A DNA stretch of 64,000 bases from Phialophora verrucosa (GCA_002099365.1 MSED01000007.1:62001-126000); one strand, 5' to 3'; numbered from the stretch's first letter, positions 33,185-45,790 are shown. The notes: generated from the letters alone by a model not told the origin. Translations and numbers: made by a program.

Positions 33185-36100
33185 TCAAGGAGTCTCTTTC
33201 CGTTGAAGTCGTGGGAACCATGTCTGGATCCGCTTGTGGAATTTTGTCTTCCTGCCGGATCGATCCAATGCACCTACAGAGGCTGATTTGGAGGGCAGAC
33301 GAGCCAGTCTGGACGAGTCTTCGAATACTGTTTCGCGGACCAGGACCGTCTTGCCATTAACCACTCCGTTGGTATGAGAGCCAAATGCGTCCTGGGATTC
33401 GGCCACCCTTTGCACAGCATTTAAGCCATTTTTAGCTGGCTTGAAAAGTGCCGACTGAGGCTCATTGACGAGTTGTTGTAAGCATGAACCAAGGCAGTCG
33501 AGCAAAGATTTCCCAAGGTCCGACCACTCCTCGAATGTGACGACTTCAATGGTCAAAGATTCGTCCTTCAAGAAGGCCTGAATCTTCCACTCGCGCAAGG
33601 GTTCGAGATGCGGATAGAAAGTCTCCATTCGACTGTTCGCCGTTAGAAAGGACAAGGTCTCGACGTGCTCGACATCCTGGTGCACAACAGAATCGAACCA
33701 GTCGACGGTCTCTGGCCAGTCTGTACAGTCCCGGATGATCTCACTCAAGCCCATACCCTCAAAGCGGCTGCTTTGAATGTGTTGTTGTTGGACAAAGTTG
33801 AGCAAGTCTGCTGCAGACCAGTCATTCTCGAACTTTACTCTGACTGGGATGTACTGCCAGGTCGGTCCCATTACCATGTCACAGTTGGGAAGATCGATAT
33901 TACGCCCGCTCACGACCTCTCCAAAAGTCACATCTCGAAGAGAAAGGTGACGAGCCAGGCAAAGAGCCCAAGCGGCAGTTGGCAAAGTGGCAATGGTGGT
34001 ATCCTTGCATCGAGTCGAAAGGTCAAATGTTCTGGTGAAAGAAACATGCTGTCTCGACACCAAAGAGGTCATAGGCCGCAGAGTTGTCATGTGGGAGCCT
34101 TGTAGCAGGTCCCGCCAGTATTGGATACTTTCCGGGATGTTCTCTCGGAGGACATGGTTTACAAAAGTCGAGAACGGCAAGGAGTTGAGAATTGCCTTCT
34201 CCTCGTACAGCGCCGCTAGTTGATGCAGTAGGCGAGGCAGACACATCTCATCATACTGTGCATGTGAGATCCTTAGGACCAGGCAACTCTGCCCATTCTC
34301 GCCTTGCACAAAGAAGAACTTCACGAATGCTGTGCCTGGTGCCATTCGAGTCTGGATGTCGAGGTCACAAAGTTTCTTCGCGAAGCTTTCTAGATCGCCC
34401 TCGATCGCATAATCCACGATTGGCACCTCAAGATCTTCCAGCACCACTCCATAACAGTGCTTCTGATGCGTCACGAAGATGGTGCGAAGGATTTCATTCC
34501 GAGAAATCAGCTCTTGACAGCTCTTAGCCAGTCGTTGGCGGTCGATCGGGCCGTCTAGGTAGAAGATTTCGTATCGCGCAGAGTATCGAGGAAGATGAAT
34601 CGTTCCATTCACTGCGATCTCTTGCAGAGGGCGTGCCGGAAGAACGTCCTTTATCTTCCACTTTTCCTCTGTGAGGGCGGGCTTGATTGCTTTTGACACA
34701 AAGTCGTCCACATCGCTAACACCGAGTGCCGAGAAGGGGGTAATACTCTCCAAAGCAGTCTGCTCATGCTGAGTCTCCTTGGCGGTATCCGCCATCTCGA
34801 ACAGTCGCTTGTGGCGGAAGACTTGCGCCACAGACAACTCGAGGCCCTCTAATCGGGCCTCAGAAACAAGCTTCATGACTCCAATGGAGTCACCGCCCAG
34901 TGCGAAGAAGCTGCTCTCAGAATCAATCTCATCGTCTGCAATCCCAAGTATCCTGCTCCAGAGTTGGCGCAGTTTCGCTTGCCTCTTCGGCAGGACTCGA
35001 TTCTGCGTTACTGGTCCGTTGCTCTTGGATGATGCTCGAGCCGGAATCTCGGGTCTATCGCCCTTGAGACCAAGGAAGACGATCGAACCATCGGTATTTT
35101 GTTTCACCAAGTGTCCCGTCTGGTAGAGATAAGTCTGCTCCTTGGAGCCATCATTGAGCATCCAGTCGCTTTTGTTGATCTGAGTGAGGGGAGCCGCTTC
35201 CGTCGCTTCAAGTAGCAATTCTCCTACAGCACCCGCTGGAAGGAGACGTTCTGGAAGCGCTGGATCGACTATCCAAGTCCGCTTCACACTATTTCGGATT
35301 GCATTTATCTCAGACTGCCCAGCTTGGAGTAAGCTGTGAACGCCGAGATTGCTCAATGGCAGTAGATCTGCTGGGTTGGGTTCCCTCATGATTTCAAGAT
35401 CTCCAATTCTGGTATTGGACTCTTGACAGAGCTCTTGCACAGTCTGGCCAAATAGTTGCAGCACGTTCCGCATCTGTGGCTGGTCCACAGTGGTTGAGTC
35501 AAAGCTAGCCATGGTCAAAAAACCCCGCGAATCTAGAGAGCACACCAGCATCAAGGCGTATGAATTGAATCGTAAGGCTTCCTGAGCAGCTTCGACGTCG
35601 TCAACAGGCATGAAGCCATTGGCAGGGCAAAATCTGTCCACATCGGCTTTTCTTGACTCATTCTCACTGCTGGGATGCAAGACCATGCCTGTTCGGAGCT
35701 CGCAGGCTCCCCGGGCATCCGCAGAAAGACGCCGAATATGCTGAATACCCATATGCTCATGAGGGATCCGGAGAACGGTTTGATCGTGCACGCTCTGCAA
35801 GTACTCAGAGATACTCAGATCCACGTCTACACGGACCCGCATCGGGACGGTGGTGATCAATGGTCCTTCAATCTCCCCGATGCCTGCCACAGGGGCATTA
35901 CGCCCGGTAAGAGTCTCCCCGAACACAACATCTTGTACGGAGGTGAATCTGGCCGCAACCAACGCCCACGCTGCTCGGATAGCTGTGGCGATAGTTGTGT
36001 TTGAGCTCATCAACCTGGGAAATGTCACGTAGTGCTCTAACAACGCATTTGCCCGAGGTTGATAGCCCGCAATAGGGACAACTGGGAACTGTTGTCCTGT

Positions 36101-39100
36101 TGCTCCACGCAGTTGCTCGGTCCAAAACGTTTCCGAACTCGGCCGATCTCGATCAAGTAGATACCTGATGAAGCTTTTGAATGGCGTTGGCTGCTTGGTC
36201 TCCAGGCCCTGATATGCCTTGTTAACTCGCTCAATAACCAATGGCATCGACCAGCCATCATATAACGCATGATGTATGGTGAATACGACATGAGTCTTGC
36301 CGTCTTTTACTTTTGCGTTTGTTACCAGGCCGAAACGCGCAAGTGCATCTCCAAGTCCCATTCGTTCACTGCTGTCATGTTGCAGATATTGTTCCAGGTT
36401 GTCACACAGCTTCCATGGTAATTTACCTTTTGTAACGACCTGCATCAGTCCGCGACCAGGAACTTGGACAATTCGAGTCCGTAGAATGGGGCAGCTGGAG
36501 GAAACCGTTTCAAAGGCGCTTCGCAGTAACTTAGCTGTTTGAGCATTTGGCAGGTCGACCACTCTCTGCGCAACGTATGCGTCGCTGTACTTTGCGGAAA
36601 GAGCCATGAGTCCTTCCTGAAGTGGGGTACATGGGTATACGTCTTCAATGTCCGACTCAGCTAATTTGCATAAGTCGGCCACTTGGTTCCGAGCGTCTTC
36701 TGCCTTCCAATCTTGAGTTAGCAGAGAGTACGGAGGTATGCCTGCTTCAGATTCGCTGCCAACATGATCTGCTGTCGCCGACATGAGTGCAAGCGTTGGA
36801 TTTGCAAAAATCTGGGCCACGGTAAGAGACAATCCCTCCGCGCGGGCGACGGCAACTAGCTTCATGGCCTTGAGGGAGTCGCCTCCCATGGCGAAGAAGT
36901 TGTCATTCACGCCAATGTCGACTTCTGAACCTAGGACCGTCTTCCAGGCTCGCTGGAGTGTTTGCTGCTCGTCGGTCTTGGATTTCGGGTCCTCAACTAC
37001 CTCCGTTCTGAGCTTTGCCAATTGTCGAGGTGTCATCGAGAGCCCAATCTCTTGAAGCCTTTTTCGGTCGACCTTACATGACACCAACAGAGGCAGAGAA
37101 GCCAGGGGGATGTATGCTGTAGGGACCATATACCTGGGAAGTTGAGCAGAGAGATACTTCTCAATGTCCGGAAGGAGCTGACGCAGCTCACTTGACAGCG
37201 AGGGTAACTCCTGAACAGCCACCTCATTCTTGTCTTTCTGCTCGGCAATAAAGGCCACCAAGCTAGGCTCGCGGTCCTTTCCACCCGGGGTAATGACTTC
37301 GACTGCGACGCTGACCCCCTCCGGCAGCTTCTGCAGGAGGTGATGTTCGATTTCGGCCAGTTCCACTCGCTGGCCACGCAACTTGACCTGTCGATCTTTG
37401 CGACCCACAAAGACAAGATTGCCGGATCCGCAAGAATCATATCTGACCAGGTCTCCTGTCTTGTACAATCGCCCATGCCTTCCAGGGGTGGTTCCAGCCC
37501 CGGCAAGCAACCAAGCAGGGTCATTGATGAAGACCTGAGAGGTTTTGTCGGGCTCATTAAGATATCCAACACCCACAATCGACCCTTCGACCAGCAATTC
37601 GCCCACCGCGCCGACTGGGGTCAGAGTGTTATGGTCACCTGGATCTACTATCCAGGTAACTCCTCCGACGCCTTTGCCGATACTCGTGTAAGGCAGTGTG
37701 GTGTCAATCTCGTTATTGACGGTGCAGCCAACAGTGCATTCGGAAGGTCCGTATGCAATGATGACTTTTGTGGTTTTGCCCCAGAGCGCAGCCTCTCCGG
37801 CGGACAGCGACTCGCCTCCTAATCCAAGAACCTCAAGAGATGCCAAGGCTTCCATCGACAAAAGACGAGCAACCGAAGGAGTCATATGAGCCATGTTGGC
37901 TTTCAAAGAAATGATTGCGCCGCTGAGATCATTCACTCTTTGGTCGTCCGAGGGAATGCAAATACAGCCACCATTTGCCAAGGTGCAAAGAATGCAGTCG
38001 ATACTAACGTCGAAAGCGTACGATGGGAAATCAAGCACCCTGGAATGCGGCCGGTAGCCGACGGCATCGGCTCTAGGAATCGCGCCAGTGGTGAAGTTTT
38101 CATGTGATATCATCACACCTTTGGGTTTTCCAGTACTGCCCGAAGTGAAGATGATGTAAAGAACGGCCCACGATGGTACAGGAGCCAGCGGCAATGCCAC
38201 CAGCTGCTCACTGGGTGGTAGAAGCTCTGGACCGACTGTGACAATTGTCGCCTGAGGCGCAATTCTAGCGCCGAGACTGGCTTGCTTCACAGATGTTATA
38301 ACCACACGAGCGTTCACCTCTGCGGTTATAGTACTCAAGCGGCCTTCTGGCTGTTGCGGATCTGTCAGGACAAACGTCGCACCGACTCTCATCACAGCAA
38401 GCAGTGCAACGACTGCCCACATGGATTTCTCGAAGCACAAAGGCACTGATGTGCCTAGTCCAACTCCGATGTTGAACAGTTGCGTAGCCAAATGTCCTGA
38501 GAGGCGGTCCAGTTGTCCATAGGTCAATTCACCGTCCCAGGATTCCACGGCAAGTTTCTTGGGATGCTCCGCAAATCTTTCGGCTACGATGTCGTGCATG
38601 CAGCGCTTGATTGCTTGAGGAACGACTTTGTTCCATTCCCAAAGCCGTGCCAACTCATGGTCACCTAACGTTCTCGTGTCCATCATCACCTTGTCCTGTT
38701 CACTGCGCAAAATGGACTCAAGAATGTCGATGAGCCCACAGACTTGGAACTCAGCCATCTCGGAAGACAGGGTTGAAGCTACTAGACGAGATCTTCCGAT
38801 ATATAGTCGCCCTTTGTTCATGTGGACGGTGACGACAAAGGAGGGAGATCCCTACGTATTAGTTAGTACCAGATCTTGTTAGAGTTCAGGACGAGAGAAT
38901 ATACATCAAACGTCTGGAGAGATGATACATCATCTGTTGCGAATAACACCATGACATGGTTGCCCCAGTCCAAAACTGACTGCCGTTGTTGACTGGATGT
39001 TTGCGCCTCTATTTCAACCCCGGAATCTGAATCTCCGGGCTGTGTTAATATCTTGATCTTTTCTAAGAGCTCTGAAATCCCTTCTCTGTCGCTGGAAATG

Positions 39101-39501
39101 ACGTCTTCGACTTTCTCCATGCTCAGCCTCCGAGGCAATGGAGACTGCAGGTCATGTCTTGATTCGTAGATGCCCCAGCAGCAGTATAGAGGATTGTTTC
39201 CATTTCCAAGCACAATGCTCCCACGGGAAAGAAGCAGAGCCCAGGCGAGCAAGAGAAGATTGGTTTGCTCTGCGATCGATTTGAGATTCTTGAAAGCTGG
39301 TACTTCAAAAGAGTTTGCACCACCCTCTGCCCAGGTCGGCATTGTGTCGTCCCTCCGATCAACATGTTCCATATCGCCAGTGGCTGACGCGTCAAAAGAA
39401 TCTCCATCAACAAGCAATCGGCCGTCGTCCGTCGATGACAGTGTCACCACGTTTGTTGCGACGTGGCGGTCGCTTCCGCCATCCTCGATGTGGTCAACCA
39501 T
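33185..39501 (-). CDS. sidD: Extracellular-siderophore nonribosomal peptide synthetase (SidD/NPS6 type)
   Basis: Joins N5-acyl-N5-hydroxyornithine units by ester bonds into a fusarinine- or coprogen-type iron chelator. Exons 39501-38905 and 38851-33185 give 2087 aa, close to SidD and NPS6. The 53-nt intron has a TACTAAC branch site. Architecture: N-terminal region to about 270; adenylation domain about 290-800 (FTSGSTGKPKG near 434, AYGPSECTV near 565, GRKDRQVKLRGQRVE near 683); carrier 1 with FFAMGGDSL (Ser about 858); condensation 1 with HHALYDG (about 1059); a short remnant of a second adenylation domain (about 1390-1470, only WIVDP, GAVGELLLE and LYQTG kept); carrier 2 with FFALGGDSI (Ser about 1521); terminal condensation with SHAQYDE (about 1728). 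A-T-C-dA-T-C is the hallmark of this family. An upstream extra exon is not excluded because an AG precedes the ATG. Product (fusarinine C or coprogen type) is not settled by sequence. Confidence 0.92.
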
Positions 39502-41270
39502 CAGCACACAAATGTCAGGAAACTGTGTCTAATGGCCAGAGGAAGCAAGGCACATTGGGAAACTATTCAAGGACGGAATGGGTACTATAGCCATGTGGTG
39601 ATGAACAAGCGCAAGTATTCGTTCTATACAAATGTCACTTCGCATTGGGTTTCATCCACATTAGTTAAGTGGCAGAAGCCATTGTGTGGGATCAACTCTA
39701 TCTGTTTCTGCCTCGCTTCCCTTTCCAATCTCCGATTCGGAGCAGAAATAATGAAAGAAAAATCCCAAGAACTTTGCGGACCACAGCATGCGCCATTCAC
39801 TGGGCATTGAGATCGTACACTCTGGTCCTCGTTGAGCAAGTGTTCGGAGCCCAGCCTTCGGAAAACTGGAGGGGCAGACGGCTGCAAATGGACCCTCTAG
39901 TTTTAGGGTCAGGAACCTTGCCAACGTGTGCTTTACTGGGATTTAGGCTGTTCCGAGGTTGTATGGAGCATGACCGATATGCAAGCTGAGCGAGACTAGC
40001 GTGTGCCCGGCGGTAATTGTACTGTAACGCGAACTGATACAAGATGACGGTATGATTACCAGAAAGTAATGAAATACGAGATGAGTGAACGATGTATCGC
40101 CCATAATAAGTGGATTTGTTACGCCCTAAAACATTGGCGAGTTGCTCAAGCGAGAAGCTCTTGCATGCGGGATTCTGGAGAGCTTGACTTCTTGATTTCC
40201 CCAGTCATTACTGCCGAGGTGGTGAAGGCAACGAAGCAACGTCGGGCTCTCGGTGATAGCGCAGGGTGCAGTTCAGCCAAGAGGAATTGTAGAGGGTTTG
40301 CTGGAGACGGTGCGAAGGAGACCCCACCCACGCGGGAGCATATCCGTCTTCACATGCTGGCCAGTCGGCCAAGAATATAGCGTTGAGAAAAAGCCATGCC
40401 TAACACGTTGATCACGGCCGAGTAAGTCGTACGTCTCGGGAAGCGGGTGAGTGCACTCAAATCTCAGGAGTGGGAGTCGGCTCCCCAAATTGCCACGCAG
40501 CACTGCCTACTAGGACCCTTGCAGGGGAGTCATGACCCGCGCTATCATCGCTGGTGTAGGTACGCTACTGGTTATGGTAGACACATGGAATATGAGATGA
40601 GTGGAAGAGTCGGTCTGGAGGTTGCTGATAGTGAGTCACAGTTGGAATGTGGATGGCGTGAGACTTGGGCTCGCACTGTGTATGTGCTCGATGGACTGTT
40701 CTGCATTTTTCTGCTCTGACTTTGAACCTCAGTCAAAGCCTGGCCCTTGAAGCAACCAATGGTAAGGGTTGAGAGTTTCTCTTTCTCCTCGGGCACAGTC
40801 TTGGAGACGTTGTTGCTGTATACACAAGACCCTTCTTGCTAGCATTGCCCCATCTCTGACAAACTGGGTGGCGACTATGGTGCATCGATGATTGACTACG
40901 ACACTAGTAGCTGGGTGTTTGACAGAGTATGAGGGCCGTAGGATGAGGAGAGCATGAAAGCATGCAAAGTTGCTTCCTGCTAGGTTCTGACCAGGATTCT
41001 GTACAGTCCGCTCCTATTGAAGTTATTCAATAGAGCCGTTAATACTCCAACTAGTCCAGACCTGTTGCAGGCTCTTTGCGGGCAGATGAGGACTCTGACT
41101 GTTTCAGAAAGCTATCTCTACTGCAGCAGATTGCTTTGAGCCCTAGGCACCGGTGGTGCAATCCTCTCAAGCCCCTTTTCCTTTTACTAGCTCTTGCCCA
41201 TCCCCAGAAATTCAAATAATTTCCCTCTACAATCTCATGGTGTCCAATTCAGAGCTCCCGGGATCTTGGT
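39502..41270. other. Long promoter-side spacer between siderophore genes
   Basis: About 1.8 kb upstream of the synthetase and downstream of the acyltransferase. No gene supported. Several loose HGATAR sites (for example TGATAG near 40255 and 40629) are present, but no full ATCWGATAA match was found by eye. Confidence 0.5.
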
Positions 41271-42812
41271 TTAGAGCTTCGTTGCCTGCTTTGACGGTCT
41301 AGGTGTCTTGACCTCTTCCACCGGAGGCCCAAAGTCTACCGACTGGAAAAACCTCATGCGCTCGCACCTGACAATTGCAGAGCGCTTGTGCGGCAAATCG
41401 GCCAGTTTGTGGATATGAAACCCGTTTACGGCGTCGTATCCTAGTACATTGGCGTTGGTGTACTTGGGTTCGCCGACGACTGTCATTGTGCGAGGCTCGT
41501 CAAGGAACAGGTAGTGTATCAGGCTGGACCACCATGCCGAAGCACGGTGACAGCCTCTAAACCGCACATCCCCGACAAGAGAATGTCGGCCACGGTCCCA
41601 ATCCCCAGCGGAGGGTGATATATATACACCCATATGATCTTCCTGTTGACAAGAGGTTAGCCTGGGTAAAAGATGACAGAGGGCCCGAGGGTTTAAACCC
41701 TAGAAAGAGAAACTACGACAAAGAGACGGGGCATAAGGCCGACTCGAGACACGGGGGTTTGAGTTACATACCCTTGCCCAATAGACTTCAAAGTATGCGA
41801 AGAATGTATCATTGAATCTTGCCAGGATTGCCATCTGATGCGGATCCTCATCCATCTTACGAAGATAATCGCGGTGTTGCTCCAGCGTGCCGGTTTCATT
41901 CCAACCAGCCGCTACTCTCGGGTCATTTTGCCATTCGTGGAACAGCCTGAGATGCGTCTCGTCACACCAGTCGAGATGGACCATGGAAAAGAATTCATCC
42001 AAGTGCGGTACGTAGCGACTGTATATCACGGCTCCACGTTTCGGTTTTGGAGGCCGTACGGGATGTTGAGCGTGCACTGGACGGCCTTCGATGCTGAAGG
42101 TCAAGGTATGCTCATACGGAAATGCAGGGTAGAGAGTTAACGACTTGGTGATGAGATGACTGTAAAGGTCTGGATGGGCTACCCATGCCGCGCGGCTGCC
42201 AAATGGGGAGGCTGCTCCCTGCCAGAATGCCGAGCGTGATATCGATACCTGGGAGGCTATTGTGTGTCGTGTCGCGTGGTCGAGTCTTGACGGTTTCGGT
42301 CGCGAAGTCGCGAGGCCCGTCGCTTGAAGCGCTTCAGAAAGCTGATCCTCCCCCGTGCCACCAAGCTCGAGCCGGAACGATTCCAAGTTTGGGTGTAGTG
42401 TGAAGAGAGCATACGTCAAGTTCCATATCTGGTCAACGGTGGGAGGGATGCTGGAGTTCCAGGACACGTAGGATATCAGACTTTGGTGGTAGCGAGCCCA
42501 GGCCGTGTTGTCGCCCGTTGCGGGTACAAATGCGTCGGACTCAGCAACGAGGTCGCAAAAAGTCAGAGTGTCATGATCCAGAGGTTCGGGTGGTAGCTTC
42601 GAGTCGGGTAGTTGGTCTGCTGCGAGGACGAGCCTGAGTAAAGCTCGTTTGTTTTCGTTGGTATTGTTTATCTCCGAGACTTCTTGCACTGTGTAAGTGG
42701 TTTTCCAGGGCTCAGGAAGTCTGATTAGCAGTGTATGTTTCAATGACCCTGCGGGCATGTTCGTTGCTAGTGACGATGAGCAAGCACTTGTAAAAGTTTC
42801 TGCAGCGGCCAT
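41271..42812 (-). CDS. sidF: N5-hydroxyornithine acyltransferase of siderophore synthesis (SidF-type GNAT)
   Basis: Transfers an acyl group (anhydromevalonyl in Aspergillus) from CoA to N5-hydroxyornithine, giving the building block used by the neighbouring synthetase. Exons 42812-41772 and 41642-41271 give 470 aa, near the 462 aa of A. fumigatus SidF. The C-terminal half is the IucB/RimJ-like GNAT fold shared by SidF and SidL: LDEFFSMVHLDWCDETHLRLF, HEWQNDPRVAAGWNETG, HRDYLRKMDEDPHQMAI, FAYFEVYWA, then after the intron REDHMGVY, DWDRGRHSLVGDVRF and FLDEPRT. The intron is 129 nt (GTATGT...ACAG). The protein ends in TKL, a weak variant of the peroxisomal signal; SidF enzymes are known to be peroxisomal. 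SidL, the acetyl-transferring paralogue, is the alternative, but placement beside the sidD gene favours SidF. Confidence 0.87.
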
Positions 42813-43997
42813 GCTTTCCAGCTACCTCTACAAACAGACGAAAAGTCTGAACTCACTCTACGACAGGTTAGATATCGTCGAGCCTCCTACAAAAAGGCCA
42901 TGTCTGGATAGCCTTATAGGTGGAATAAGCTGAATAAGCTCAATATCTGCTTTCCTCTGGCACTGATACAGTACTGTCCATGGAAAGCAGGTCCAGGTCC
43001 CATGATGGGGACAGCTTGAAAATCCGCCCACGACCGAAGTCGACGTGTCTCAAACCAAGCGACTAGGGAGGACTTGGCGAACCTTTGGGCGGTTCTGCTC
43101 TTGGCTTTCCGCCGTTGTCCACGAACCTAAGCAAGGACGATATCTCGGTCCTTTCCCGTTATATCTCCACCATAGTTTTCCTCGTTTGGAAGGTACTGAT
43201 AAGATTAGATGGGGCTGTTTGACGTAAATCAGATTAGATAACGAATACTCGGTAATTTTGCCGAAGTGGAGCTTCAGGACTCGACATCCCCCTCTGTATA
43301 GTGCTCGGCAAGCTAAGCGAAGCGTTGCTGGGGTCCATTGCTGGTCCCGCATGCCCACCCTGGTCATGACTGTTCAGGAACTCGTGCACCTCTCTGTGCA
43401 TCATACAGTTTTGTCTGTCATCGAATTCACTACGGTGTGGCCGGGTGAGGTTCTGCCTCGTCGACGGCCGAACACAGAACGTAAAATGCCTCAAAGCCGA
43501 TCTCGGGACAACAGGGTAGTGTTCTTGGGTTTGACTTCGACTTTGTTTTGACCTACTCTGTTATGTGTCCAAATATGATAGCTCCTGATAGACTTCTGCT
43601 TGCCCTCGTTGATAGTCCCAGATGCCATCTGTCACGAGCGAGCTACAGGCAAGACTCGTGTTAGTGGCCAACTAAGGTCTGGAGTTCTCTTTCTTGAAGC
43701 TCAAACGACCTGACAATGATCTAGAGTGTTTTCAAGATAGGTCACGTACAACTCTCGTGTTCTCGAGCAGATTCGGACACTAGGTGACGGGTTGTGCTTC
43801 TCTCGACTTCCGTAGAATTCAATTAGCCGGAGCCTTTTCATCTCATTATCCTGCTCTCTTTATTCTAGTCGTCTGTATACAATCTATGTGCATGGCTCTA
43901 TCGGATGTATATTCCTCAACTCGTTCGAGAGACGACGTGGCACCATGACTTCGGCCCGTGACACCGAAAATAGGTAGCCTAACCAACGCCCATCATT
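42813..43997. other. Intergenic, promoter side of the acyltransferase
   Basis: About 1.2 kb between two minus-strand genes. It contains two GATA-type sites near 43196-43241 (listed) and no supported gene. Confidence 0.5.
43233..43241 (+). promoter_or_regulatory. Near-consensus SreA/Urbs1 GATA site
   Basis: ATTAGATAA differs from ATCWGATAA at one base and lies about 420 bases upstream of the sidF start. A second CTGATAA is at about 43196. Consistent with iron repression; weak alone. Confidence 0.35.
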
Positions 43998-45639
43998 CTA
44001 TGTTCCTTTCTGACCGCTGTGCCACACAGGCTTGGAGTAGACAGTAGTAAACCCAGATTTGACCGTCTGATGCTTCAAGCTTGACACTGTAGCCTGCACT
44101 GCCGAACTCGGTGAGGTGGTTTGTTGCACTCTGACGGGTATCGCTGATGGCAAGGACGGCTTGAGGATCGAATGTGGCTTCACAGTCGGACTGATCACGA
44201 GCGTTACAAGCCTCGGTAGCGAGCTAATCGACACGTGAGGAGCCGGCCCGTTGCCCTGAAGATGTCGGGGCTCGAGGAGAGCTACTTTCAGATCCTCCTG
44301 ATGTTGCTCAGGATGTGTGCCAGGAACCTCAGGGTTGACGGCTGGGATCTCAAGGAGCACGATGGGGACCTCCGGATTCGCCAAGGGAACGTCAGGATTC
44401 ATTTGAAGCGGCTGAGGATGCTCTGGCAGAGGCTGTTCTGGAAACACTGGATTTTCTGCCGTTGCCTGCTGCTGATCCGTAATCAGCCTCGCTTGCTCCT
44501 CGGGTGGAAGAGCCTCGAAGGAGGCTTTGCTGAAATCCCAAAGTTTCACACAATCCGGATCCCAGTTGCAAGCCTCCACAGGCCCGTAAATCGGATGGCT
44601 ATATCGAGGGTGCATCATAGGCCACCCGGATGCATGATAATGGTGTTTGACCAGCGCATTTCGTGAGCCATGACTACCGGAATCTGAATGGCCTTGACCA
44701 GCAGCAAATGCCTCGACCGTAAGAACTAAGGTTCCTCCTACCAGTTTCGATTCGCCCATGTTGTGGAAATCGTCCCAAGCAACCTCTCTCCCTTCTCGTT
44801 GCGACATCTCAGCAAGGATGGCCTGCGTAAAAGCTGAAGGGCCTGTGCCGCTAATGACGTCGTCAAAATTGAATGTGATCTGAGAAATAGGCACTTTCTG
44901 CCTCTCTGAGACGTCATACAGCCATTCGATGATATTTTCGACTAGTCGAAGCATAACTGGCAACCTCGGCTTACACACAAACGTCCATTGACAGAACGAC
45001 CGCGACTTCGGCCCAAGAATTGAGTGGTTAGCGAATTGCGGCTGGTCAACCTCGACCCCAATGATCATGTCCATGTTGTCTTCTCGGAAACGACCAAGTG
45101 TCCGGGATAAACCTGTCGATGGGTTTAAGTGCCTCCACGTCGATATCAACATAAACCCCTCCTTCGATGTACATGACCAGATAGCGCAATATGTCAGCCT
45201 TGATGATCCTGGCCGTGAGTGACTGGTACACGTAGACGATATCAGGTCGATTTAGTCCACCAGATCCAAAGTGAGTCTCCACGTATTGCATATCATTTCC
45301 GTCAGTCAGAACTTCGTACCGGAAGCCCGGGTTCTTCGTGACCCATGATCTTGCGCACAATAGATCTCTCTCCTCGAAATCCAGCGGGTCTACTTTCCAC
45401 GACTGCCAAATCTTCCTGGGAAATGCTCCCGTTGTCAGCGTCGCGCGGTAATTGTGGTTGTTTCTCTTTGTCAAGTCGGCCGGTTCTTGGGGCGTCTGTC
45501 CGTGAGAGCTGAGCTGCGACAGGATCAAAACAACGATCGCGCAGAATAATATGTAGATCGACAAGCTTCTCTGCGCCTGCTTGGCCATGCGACGCTTGAT
45601 GCGACCAAACACACCCGCGTTGACCTTCGGGAGCGTCAT
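43998..45639 (-). CDS. OCH1-like mannosyltransferase (GT32-type), interrupted by a 1-base frameshift
   Basis: Golgi type II membrane glycosyltransferase predicted to extend N-glycan outer chains or related mannose structures. N-terminal anchor RSLSIYILFCAIVVLILS around residues 25-42, then PRKIWQSWK, the sugar-donor motif YVDIDVEALKPIDRFIP (DxD), and downstream DMIIGVEVDQPQF, GPKSRSFCQWTFVCKPRLPV, VISGTGPSAFT, LTVEAFAAGQGHSDSG and VKHHYHASGW. The frame breaks between DTWSF and REDNMD at about 45086-45087. One extra base there (a CC where one C would restore frame) shifts the reading. No intron of credible size with GT-AG fits. Both sides are otherwise open and conserved, so it is either a very young pseudogene or a sequence error. 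A Pro-rich tail with repeats of NPEVP follows the catalytic domain. The ATG is taken at 45639. Confidence 0.82.
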
Positions 45640-45766
45640 TGTTAGATTGAACAAGTTGTATCAGCGGCTCCAATGTCAAGTGGTGAAGATGGAAGGTGCT
45701 TGATGGATATTCGTAACGGACTTGAGACGGAAGCTGTCGACAATCAGTGACTGAAGCTCCAGACGC

Positions 45767-45790
45767 AGCTGGCTAGCTAGCTAGCCAGCT
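45767..45790. repeat. 24-bp perfect palindrome
   Basis: A self-complementary sequence with half-site AGCTGGCTAGCT repeated inverted without spacer, about 130 bases upstream of the OCH1-like ATG. It could form a cruciform or bind a dimeric factor; function unknown. Confidence 0.85.
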
